DNA of 64,000 nt from Shinisaurus crocodilurus (lineage: Eukaryota; Chordata; Lepidosauria; Squamata; Shinisauridae). Positions 12,101 to 20,600 of this stretch are shown here, piece after piece. Under the pieces are notes generated by a model. It was given only the letters and a program-made list of their open reading frames with translations, made no database searches and was not told where the DNA came from. Position numbers and translations under genes: made by a program. Location: positions 11,465,042 through 11,529,041 of the forward strand of contig CM037885.1 of the NCBI GenBank assembly GCA_021292165.1, read 5' to 3'. Position 1 is the stretch's first letter. The number at the start of each line of letters is the position of its first letter.

Positions 12101-13235
12101 GTCTTTTCGTCACTCCCCTGCCCTCAGTGGCTATGACCCTCCAAAGGCAGCATTTGATTGGTTCAACTTGCTGCTACTCAACATTACCATTAGCAAAGGG
12201 GGGGAAACACTTTAAAATGTCACAACTTTGTGGCAGTGGATTCATGTGAAGAGGAGGAGGTCCTGTCTTTGAGCACATGCTGTGTTGGACCTGCACCCCA
12301 TGGTCCATCCATAGCAGTGCCACTGTGGCTTACGCTGGCTCAGCTTGTCTGAGTGTGGAAAGCTAAGCAGGATCAGGCCTGGTTATTACTTGGATGGGAG
12401 ACCCCTCCTCTAGTTTCCTGCATTGAGCAGGGGGTTGGACTCGATGGCCGTGTAGGCCCCTCCCAACTCTATGATCTATGAATCTATGATAACCTTGTTT
12501 TCCAGCAGTTCACCTGCCCCACTCATTCTGAGAAATTGCATAGTGATGATGGATTCTTATGGTGCACTGTGGGACAGCCCCAAAGTCAGTGATGAACAGC
12601 AAAGCCCAAAATACAAGCCATAGAATTAAGCTTATTTGACATTAAGTCATTTTAGTTCAAATCAGATTGAAGTCATTATTCAACTAGCTTGTTCCTTTGG
12701 AGTATTGCTGAAGATAACACAAGCTGAGGAGGACTCAAACAACACTCCACCCATGCAGTAAGTGACCTCGCCTGAGCCTGTGGCATATCCACTATCCTGA
12801 TCTGGCTTAGAGTCGCTCCCACCCACCTAGAGTACTTTCAGCAAATGCAACAATACAGGTATTTTTCTTATGAGGACAGGTCTGCATTCTTCCTGTGCAG
12901 CGGTTCCCGGTTTCATAACAAACTTCACACCTTAGAGAAGCACCTAGAACAAGAAAGAAGGGAGAGGGAGGAGTCATACAATACTTGTACTGATACAGTT
13001 CAGAAATATATCTAGAGCTAAACATTTTGGCTTCCATTCTCATCGTTAGCTGTGATGTCAAATGGATACCCAGAGTGGCAGTTTGGAATGCTGGGCAATG
13101 AAAATTCCTAAGGAGAAATAAACTGGAGGCATGAGTGGTATAAAATTTGAGAAGTGTCCTCCAGATTAAGGCCAGCCCCTCCTTACCTGTTGTTAGGAGC
13201 ACAAAGGGGAGGAAGAGTCCCAGGAGAGTCTGCAT
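6830..13235 (-). CDS. Gene 1: two-domain Ly6/uPAR protein, phospholipase A2 inhibitor gamma-like, 5 exons
   Basis: Coding exons in transcript order are 13187-13235, 12827-12943, 10393-10545, 9838-9975 and 6830-7035, together 663 nt for 220 residues plus TAA. Every intron is phase 1 with GT/AG ends (for example CAG|GTAAGG after exon 1 and T|GTAGGT after exon 3). Exon 1 encodes a signal peptide beginning MQTLLGLFLPFVLL. Exons 2+3 (about residues 17-106) form the first three-finger domain with ten cysteines. Exons 4+5 form a second domain with eight, including the pattern QCPACYSW and a KGCTTKSVC segment. An NCT glycosylation sequon lies in exon 4. The protein ends in a hydrophobic tail, LLLTVSGLLLLKILL, that resembles a GPI-anchor signal. 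AATAAA occurs at 6700-6705, about 125 bp past the stop. The family is that of secreted PLA2 inhibitors and cell-surface Ly6/uPAR receptors; the ligand is unknown here. The exon structure is well supported; the function is inferred. Confidence 0.86.
7100..8340. other. Intron 4 of gene 1, left part, no further gene
   Basis: No exon was seen. The 93- and 68-residue frames at 7646-7927 are serine/leucine-rich, on both strands, and match no family I know. Probably an old repeat. Confidence 0.4.
8366..8500. mobile_element. Near-perfect palindromic hAT MITE, family H2
   Basis: It is a 135-bp hairpin with ends CAGTGTTCTCCAACC / GGTTGGAGAACACTG and the axis near the AGCATAGCTGGCT centre. The 8-bp target duplication is ATTTAAAT / ATTTAAAG. 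Because it is a palindrome, both strands give nearly the same translation. Confidence 0.88.
8672..8781 (-). mobile_element. Truncated tRNA-derived SINE (family A) 3' part
   Basis: It contains the tail and the CAAGGCGGCTTACATAATCC body of family A, but stops after the CAACAACCCTGTG segment. Confidence 0.75.
8910..9120 (+). mobile_element. L2-type LINE 3' tail with (GAT)n microsatellite
   Basis: The segment TTCAGGTGGGAATATGGGGT, then CATCGCCCAGGGTGGC and GATGGGCGAT, matches the 3' end at 4080-4220. An ATAAATAAATAAAT tail and a (GAT)n run at 9073-9120 follow. Confidence 0.7.
11094..11286 (+). mobile_element. 193-bp retroelement with hammerhead-like core (Penelope-like, non-autonomous?)
   Basis: The insertion is flanked by an exact 14-bp target duplication, TGTAATTTTATAGA (11080-11093 and 11287-11300). 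Inside are an inverted pair AAGAGTCTGCA / TGCAGACTCTTTT and then a hammerhead-like core. The core is TTGAGGA, a stem AGGCC/GGCC, then GAAACGCGTC. TAATAAAG follows near the end. It lies in intron 2 of gene 1, antisense to the gene. Penelope-like elements are known to carry hammerhead ribozymes of this short stem III type. The family assignment is inference. Confidence 0.6.
11180..11236 (+). ncRNA. Candidate (decayed) hammerhead ribozyme
   Basis: In order: TTGAGGA (consensus CTGANGA, so the first core C is T), stem II AGGCC...GGCC with a 14-nt loop, GAAA, a minimal stem III, and the cleavage triplet GTC followed by GGG, which can pair with the upstream CCC for stem I. The C-to-T change in the core would be expected to cripple cleavage. 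Confidence 0.4.
11690..12055 (-). mobile_element. CR1-type LINE 3' end
   Basis: The minus-strand sequence shares TCCAGCATTCTGT..., the CAGCTGCCCA segment and the tail of the coding region with 19600-20020. It lies in intron 2 of gene 1. Confidence 0.7.
12322..12492 (+). mobile_element. 5S rRNA-derived SINE with CR1 3' tail
   Basis: 12340-12413 matches the 3' half of eukaryotic 5S rRNA, including the internal-promoter region (AAGCTAAGCAGG, CCTGGTTATTACTTGGATGG, GAGACC). It is joined directly to a CR1-type 3' end (GCAGGGGGTTGGACTCGATGG ... ATGATCTATGAATCTATGAT). A second copy is at 52078-52220. Confidence 0.8.
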
Positions 13236-13364
13236 GGTGATGGAGATAGGAATGAATGGGCAATCCACAAAACTCTCTGCGATGAACTCAACTGTCTGGG
13301 CTCAAATGGCCTGCAATGACAACATGTATGCCAAATGGTAACTTCCCACCATGTGCCTGTAAAC

Positions 13365-13486
13365 CAATGTTCTCCCACCTTGGGTCCCCAGATGTTTTTG
13401 GCCTACAACTCCCAGCATGCCCCAGCTGGGGTATGCTGGGAGTTGTAGGCCAAAAACATCTGGGGACCCAAGGAGGGAGAACACTG
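13365..13486. mobile_element. Palindromic hAT MITE, family H2
   Basis: It is a 122-bp hairpin related to the 8366-8500 copy. Target duplications are CTGTAAAC / TTGTAAAC. It lies just upstream of gene 1 exon 1 (130 bp from the start codon). Confidence 0.85.
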
Positions 13487-13519
13487 TTGTAAACGCTTAC
13501 TAAGCCAAATTATTTAAGT

Positions 13520-13658
13520 CAGGGCTCTCCAACCTTGGGTCCCCAGATGTTGCTGCTGGCCTACAGCTCCCAGCATACCCAGCCAGCATGGCTAATGGCA
13601 AGGGATTCTGGGAGCTGAAGTCCAGCAGCATCTGGGGACCCAAGATTGGAGAGCCCTG
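13520..13658. mobile_element. Palindromic hAT MITE, family H2 variant
   Basis: It starts CAGGGCTCTCCAACC and ends GGAGAGCCCTG. Target duplications are ATTTAAGT / ATTTAGGT. Confidence 0.82.
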
Positions 13659-14139
13659 ATTTAGGTGGTGGAAAAAATAACATGCGGACTGCAAAGAGCT
13701 CCAAAAGGACGTCTCTAAACTTGGTGAACAGGCAACTAGATGGCAAATATGACTTCAGTGTAAGTAAGAATAAAATTATACACACTGGGGCAAAGAAATA
13801 ATAATAATCTTAACTTCACATCTACACTGAGGGTGTCTTTGTTATCAGAAACCCACCGAAGCAGTTTTCCACATACATGCTGTGAGAATTCTCCTCCCCC
13901 TTGCTCAATGGCCATCTGTATTATTCCCCCTAGATTAACTGGAATAGGAAACAACTATGGCCGCAACACCATTGTGATGTTAGAAGGGATGCAATTTAGG
14001 CTGCCCCCCCCAAAAAAAACTTCCCCCCCAAGTTGATAGCTAAAGGGAGTGGGAATGGGTGAAAGGTGGGTGGTAGTGTCAAGACTCTCTACACTGGAGG
14101 AGTGGAAAAAATTTGGGAAGTGGATCATGCTCAGGACCA

Positions 14140-14300
14140 ACTAACCAACTCTGATATGTTACTTCGTTCGGAGTGCCTTCATCCTGATGGAAGCTAACTC
14201 AGCTCGGAGTACGGAGTACCTGCACTTCAACTCATGTTTCTACCTCCAGCAACTGTCACGTAGGCCTTGAAGATTCCATTTCCCTTAAAGTGGCAGCATC
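14140..14300. repeat. Duplicated upstream block of the Ly6/uPAR unit
   Basis: It is homologous to 29440-29580 (CTGCCTTCATC..., CTCATGTTC, TACCTCCAG, CAGTCAC...). Both lie about 1-1.3 kb upstream of exon 1 of their genes, so this supports duplication of the whole unit. Confidence 0.6.
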
Positions 14301-14313
14301 ACATTAGCAAAAC

Positions 14314-15333
14314 GGATGGAAGTCCCTTTGGGAATGTGCGAATCCGCAAAACTTGAGCTTGCCGAAGTTCTCCGAATTCCATCTTGAAGCTTGTTCTGAC
14401 ACGAATCCGTATCAGATCGTGTGAGCTTTGTTTTCTTCTTTTCACGTGAAAATCTGTGCGTGTTTTCGTGAGAATTCTTCCAAATGTTCACATCAATAGT
14501 GTCCACATTTATTTATTTATTTACAGCGTTTTTACCCCACTCTTCAGCCAAAACAGGCTCCCAGAATGGCTCGCAAAGATTAATAATAAGACAGTCCCTG
14601 CCCTCAGGCTTACAATCCCAAAGACATGACACAAGAGGAAAAGGGGCTGGGAGGGAGGAGGAAGGAAGCAAAACTCAGGCACCAGTTCTTAGTTACAAGG
14701 TTCTTATATATGGTTTGTTGGTTGGTTGGTTGGTTGGTTTTCTCCTGGCAGGGAAGGGCAAAACAAGCTCCCTCCTTCATTGGCCAATGTATGGGGACTA
14801 GGTTGGTCTCCCCCTTGCGGTACTGTTAATCCTGGGAGGCAGGGGGTGCAGCCTCCCAGTGGCCCTAGGTTCTCTGGCCGATGGATGAGGCCAGAGTCCA
14901 CAGTCCCAGGAAACTGCCAGTTGGAGCTGTGTGTTCCTTCTGTCAGGGAGGGGTGAAGCAAGCTCCCTCCAGCTGCTCTGTCTCCAGCTGATGTATGGGG
15001 GTCAGGCTGGTCTCCCCCTTGCCATATGTTAATCTTGGGGAGCATGGGGTGCAGCCTCCTAGCGGCCCTTGGTTCTCTGGCCAATATGCATTCTTCTCCC
15101 ACTGATTAGAATGTATTTGTGCGCATTTTTCAAACATACACATTTTTTTCCAATACATGTTACAACTGCTTCTGAACACATTACTTTTTGGGGCCGTGAA
15201 TCACATTGCAAGCTTGGAAATGTGTAGGACTTTGACCACAGATTGCATCCAAGTCTGTGTTTGGTCCGGAAGGTGCAAACTGAGTAAATCCTGAACTGAA
15301 AATGAACTGAAATGAATTTCTCATGCGTCCCTA
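14314..15333. mobile_element. Composite: hAT-like element split by LINE 3' UTR and a ~190-bp tandem duplication
   Basis: 14314-14500 and 15085-15333 (ending GCGTCCCTAG) look like the two ends of one hAT-like element. 14510-14700 is the antisense LINE 3' UTR also seen at 26385-26580. 14745-15085 holds two copies, about 190 bp apart, of a segment with TGGTCTCCCCCTTGC and GTGCAGCCTCC. Confidence 0.5.
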
Positions 15334-15625
15334 GAGTCCCTGTTGGTGTAGAATCAAAGAAGAAACCACAAAGAGGTATGAAAGGGGGCTGTGACTTCAC
15401 TCTGCCATTGGTCATCCCAAGCTCCTTCTGGAGATGCCAAGCTTGAGCGACATGTTGTGGCCCATCAAGTGGAAACAGAGCCCTCCTGTCACATGTGGCA
15501 GCTACCAGAGGCTCTATAAATGTTCTGGGAGGGGGCACAGCTAGCTCCTGACATGCCACACTATATGTCTGATGGGCTGCACATGGCCTTTGAAGATGAT
15601 ATGTAGTGCAAGACTCATACAGTGT
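15330..15625. repeat. Duplicated Ly6/uPAR upstream block, copy B
   Basis: It is homologous to 1770-2135 and 29700-29830/30480-30510. It lies about 2.1 kb upstream of gene 1 exon 1. Confidence 0.65.
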
Positions 15626-15630
15626 GAGAG

Positions 15631-15740
15631 CCAGTGTGGTGTAGTGGTTAGAGTGTTGGACTGGGACTTGGGAGATGTTTTGAAGCCTGCTGCTTACATT
15701 ATGTGTATGTGAGGGATGGTCTGATCCTCAGGCCTACACC
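15631..15740 (+). mobile_element. tRNA-derived SINE (family A), head only
   Basis: GCCAGTGTGGTGTAGTGGTT and GAGTGTTGGACTGGGACT match the tRNA-like head. The body is lost. Confidence 0.7.
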
Positions 15741-15844
15741 ACATGATATGAGGACACAGGTAGCAAAGAGCAAGGACTCTACTGTGATTGCTCTGTGGTT
15801 ATGGAAAAGTTTCCCCAATGCTATATGAAGCTGCAGCTTCTCAG

Positions 15845-16410
15845 AGAAGTTTGATAACCTATTTTTTTAAAGGCCCACAGCTTTTACTGTGTTCTGGCCC
15901 AGTAATGTTGCCGCTGTAGAGTGCACTGTTTTTAGTGATTAAGGTCTATGAGACTGTTTACTATTTTATAAGAACCATTGTAGGGTTAGTAGTCGCCATT
16001 TTGTGGCAATGTCACTTCTTCCTGCAACTTTGATGGGAGATTTCCCATTGCTCAATGTTTCCTGTTCCTTGAGGACAATAAGGACCACGGTCATGCCACC
16101 AGCCTGACTGGCATTCTGCTAAGCCAGTGCTTTTCAAATTGTCCTAGAGAACCCTGGGGATTCTTGAATCTTAGCTGAGATCACCATTAAAAAGGTCAGT
16201 AAATGGCACTCAAGCTTCCCCTGAATGAGAGCTGACCCACCCACCCCATTTCTGAGCTTCCCTGCAACAGGTAGCAGCAAGCAAGAACTGGGTGGCCTCT
16301 CTGCAATGCATGGCAGCACTGAGACTCAGCAGATGTGGACAGCACCCTACTTGGACAGAGTGCACCCTGGAAAAACTCCCTGGGGTTCTCTAAAGGAGGT
16401 GGGGGCTTGG
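15845..16410. repeat. Duplicated distal upstream block, copy B
   Basis: It is homologous to 31010-31265 plus 31480-31770 (shared TTTCCCATTGCTCAATG, CTGGCATTCT(G/T)CTAAGCCAG, ATGGTGA/ACTCA(A/G)CAGATGTGG). The second copy carries an H1 hAT that this one lacks. Confidence 0.7.
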
Positions 16411-16685
16411 TTGAAACTTTGTGGTCCCTTTTCTTTTTTTGGCTTAGTCATACCATGTCTAATAGCCACCCACCCGCACCAACTACCTAAAGTAGATACC
16501 TGAAACTCAAGAGAGTTTTAAGGCTGGTTTGGTGGAGGCAACCACATTGGGACGAGGAGGGAGATTTCCATCTGGTGGCAGTGGAAAAAGCCACAGGAAG
16601 GTTTGGGCAAAAAGGATTGGGAGCAAACTGTTTTGCCAGCAGTTAGTTGCCAGGATTGGGGCCAGGATCTATAGGCAATTTGAGC

Positions 16686-17381
16686 CAGGGATGGGGACTC
16701 AGACTCCAGGACTCGACTCGTGAGTCAGACTGAGTCCCCCCTCTGACTCGAGTCCCACTCGAGTCCCAATATTTTTAATGGGACTCGAGACTTGACTCGA
16801 CTCGGGACTCGAGAGACCAAGGATTCTTCAACATCCCTGGGCTGTGCCAGAAGGAGTGGAGAGGAGTGCGATCACCGGCAAAGATTTTATTTTTTAAAAG
16901 CATTTTCCTGAAATGCAACCTTCAGACATTTTGGGTTTGGCTGCCTCTGCCTGCCTGTTTGGGGTTCCCTGCCTCCTCTGCCTGCCTGGTCTCTTCTTAA
17001 CCAGGTCCACACCAGTTTGAATTGTCCAAGATAAACGCCTCTGCCTGCCTGCCTGCCTGCTTTGGGGTTCCCTGCCTCCTCTGCCTGCCTGGTTATTTTG
17101 GGTTTGTCTGCCTGGCCTGTTCTTGTCAAAATCAGTGGCAGAGTTTTGAAATAAAAAGGCACACTTGTGCCTAGAATTTAATTAAGTCACACATCTGAAG
17201 TAGCCTTATTTTGTTGGGGGAAAACCCCATTGATTTTAATAGGGACTCGTGGAGTCAGGCTTTGGGAGTGACTCGGGACAAGTGAGTCACCATTTTGGAC
17301 CAAGGACTTGGACTGAGACTCGGGTCCAAAGACTCGTGACTCGAGTCATGACTCGAGACCAAGGACTCGTCAACATTCCTG
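16686..17381. mobile_element. 696-bp hAT element with GACTCGAG-type subterminal repeats
   Basis: It is flanked by an exact 8-bp duplication, ATTTGAGC (16678-16685, 17382-17389). The ends are CAGGGATG / CATTCCTG (inverted). Within about 130 bp of both ends the motif (G)ACTCGAGTC and its half GACTCG recur many times, direct and inverted. The centre has (CTGC)-rich repeats. No transposase frame. Confidence 0.85.
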
Positions 17382-17472
17382 ATTTGAGCTAAGGGAAAAC
17401 GTGTTCATGACACAAGGGTCTATTAAAACATTTCCATCATACATTCAAATGGCATTCCTTTTAAGCCTGGTG

Positions 17473-17478
17473 TTTATT
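17473..17478 (-). terminator. Polyadenylation signal of gene 2
   Basis: AATAAA on the minus strand lies 124 bp past the stop codon, in sequence homologous to the gene 1 signal. Confidence 0.6.
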
Positions 17479-17601
17479 TTCACTGAGGAAAACAGAGAAA
17501 ATCTATCTGGATAGTGAAAGTTCATTCAGAGAAAGTGAAGAATGGATACGCTGGAGGCATCACTGAAGGCCGAGTTGATGCAAGTCCCACACAGGTGCCT
17601 T

Positions 17602-20600
17602 TCACGAGAGGATCTTTAGCAGCAAGAGCCCAGAGACGGTTGGCAGGATGAGCCCAGAGGTCCGAGAGCCCGTCGAATAGCCTTGTTTACATCGGGCCTT
17701 TATCACAACAGTATCTAAACCTTCCAACTCGGGCGTTTCGCCATAATTGATCGCGTGACAAGTAGCCCTGGTGGTGCAACCCATCATGATCAAGCTCTTT
17801 ATTCCTTCAGCTGGACATGGAAAAAAAGTTGAGTGGTTAGGGGAAATCACTGTTGCCAATGGTTGCTTTCCAAGTCAGTCCACCTACATCTGGTTGAAAT
17901 GAGCCCTGCCCTTGCCACAAACTCCGGTCTACTGCTAAGGAAAGGAGCTCAGAAAGGACCATCGATCCAGAGCAATGCAGTCTTGTTGACCTTCATTATG
18001 CCCTTATGCTGTTTGGTGGTGGGGCAAAGTATTCAGCACAGCTTTGGGAGGAGGATTATGATTATGATTTATTTTTTATTTCTATACCACCCCATAGCTG
18101 AAGCTCTCTGGGCGGTTCACAATTCATAAAATACAATAAATACATTATTAAATACAAATAACAATAAAAACAGCATAACAGTTCATTGCAGAAGTTTATA
18201 AAAACCGAATTTAAAAACCAAATTTAAAATGACTTAAATAACTAAAACAGTTAATACAACTAAGTCTGCAGCTGACATAAGCCCCCACCTCCATGTGCTA
18301 CTTAGAGCTGTTTTATTATTTATTTATTTATTTACATTTATTAATCGCCCATCTGGCTGGCAACCGGCCACCCTCCGCATAGAGGGCAGCGTTAAATGCC
18401 TCCGCATAGAGAGCAGTCTTAACCTGGTGCCGGAAGTATAGTAGAGCTGGCGGCAGGTGGGCCTCAGTGGGGAGCTTGTTCCATCATTGGGGGGGGGGCA
18501 CCACTGAGAAGGCCCTCTTCCTTGTTGCCACTGGCCTGAGCCTCCCTCGGAAGTGGCAGTCAGAGGAAGGCCCCATGGTGTTGCGCACAGGGTAGATTGT
18601 GGTTGGGAGAGGCAGTTCCGTCAAGTTATTATGGCCCCAATCCATGTAGGGCTTTATAGGTTAGAACCATTATGTATGGGTGGGTTGAAGATACCCTCTG
18701 AAGACTGGATTAATTTTGGAAGGGAAATTCTAAGACCTTTTGGAGTGGGGGGATGTCTTACCTTTCAGTTCAAGATGGCCGAGGTCTGTCTGTCTGTTTT
18801 TCTTTCCTTACTTTACCATTCAAAAGCCTTGCCACCACTTTGAGCAGTGGCTCTGCTGCCTGTAGTAGCCTGGCAGCATTCCTTATCTGGAACAGGATGC
18901 CCCATGGGAATGATGTATGTAGCATCGTCCCCATGGGACATAGCCATCAGGAACACCACCAACCTTGAAGCTGTGGCAAAGCTTTTCATTTAGAATTTCA
19001 CCACCATCACCCAAAGGCACCGAATACCCACACACATGCACACCTTCACAGGGGCTGTATAATCCCATAAATGTGTGTGTGTGGGGGGGGGATTTTGGCT
19101 CAGCCCATAGTTTGCACCAATTAAAATGATCAAGGGGCTAGGAGCCACTCCCCTAGGAGGAAAGGTTACAGCAGCTGGGATTGTTTAGCTTAGAAAAAAG
19201 GTGAGTGAGGGGAGACATGATAGAGGTGCACAAAATGATGCCTGGTGTGGAGAAAGTGGACAGGGAGACATTTTTCTCCCTCTCTCACAGGGGAGGCTGG
19301 TGACTCTTATCTCAGTGGGGCTCCTTTTCCATTGCAGGTTTTTCAAGTTCTACTTGGATCTTCATGGGAGCTCTCCATGGTGCTGAACTACATCCCCAAA
19401 AAATGGGTTTGCGACCATGGAGCACCATGGACAGCTCCTATGAAGCTCCAAATAAAATCTGCAAAACCTGCAATGGAAAAGGAGCCCCACCGAAATAGGA
19501 GTCACTCACCAGCCACCTGTGCTCTCTCAAAATACTAGAACCCAGTGGGGTCATCCCATGAAGCTATTTGGTGGGTGATTCACGACAGATAAAAGGAAGG
19601 ACTTCTTCACACAGCGCATAGTCAAACTATGGAATTCACTTCCACAGGATGTAGTGATGGCCACCAATTTGTAGGGCTTTAAAAGGGGATTGGACAAATT
19701 CATGAAGGAGAAGGCTATCAATTGCTACTAGTCAACACTATTGTTCACCACTCTGGAATCTGCTTGATGTGGAGCGGTATACAAATACTGTGAATAATAA
19801 TAATAGTCCTGATTGGCTATATTCTACCTCCAGTATCAGAGGCAGTATACCTATGTACACCAGTTGCTGGGGAACATGGGCGGGAAGGTGCTGTTGCACT
19901 CATGTCCTGCTTGTGGGTTTCCCATGGGCAGCTGGTTGGCCACTGTGTGAACAGAATACTGGACTAGATGGACCCTTGGTCTGATCCAGCATGGCCCTTC
20001 TTATGTTCTTAACACTAGCACCATTCATTAAATAGGACTCCTGCAAGAGAACACCTCAAGAAATTGTGCCCCTTGGGTCAGATCTGCCTCTCGCTCCGGA
20101 GTCCGGTGAATTTGTGAAGTTGATGAACAAGAAGAATAAGAGTTGACAATAGGAAAAAAGGGAAATATCTTTGTAACAGAGTATGTAATGTTACTTATAC
20201 TTTGTTGTGGAAAAACCGGAAGTCCATTCCAGTTTAGTTTTTATTGTTTTTGTATTATTTCTCTATTTTTTACTTTATATGTTTGTTTGGTTTGGTTTTG
20301 CTTACAAAATAAAAACTATGTTAAAAGAAAAAAAAGATCTGCCTCTCGCTCCGCTGCCCAGAAGGGTAACCAAAATCTGCCAGTGGGTTGGCCATCTCAC
20401 CCGTGTCTCATGGAAGGGCTCCCTCATGTTTTCGGCAGAATTTCCCATTGGCTCCATCATCTGCCAGGCTAGGTATGGGTCAGATGGCACCACAGATCAA
20501 ATCAATCCAATTACGAAATACTGGAGAACTCAAAGCTGCGTGGTGGCTTCCAAAGCGAAACTTACTTTCATATTTAAGTGAGAACATTTCAACGCAGAAC

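Noticed and set aside
12340..12413. 5S rRNA gene
   Set aside because: Only the 3' half is present and it is fused to a CR1 tail, so it is a SINE.
14704..15102. 132-residue minus frame with repeated motifs
   Set aside because: The repetition reflects a tandem DNA duplication inside a transposon composite; the surrounding frames are equally open.
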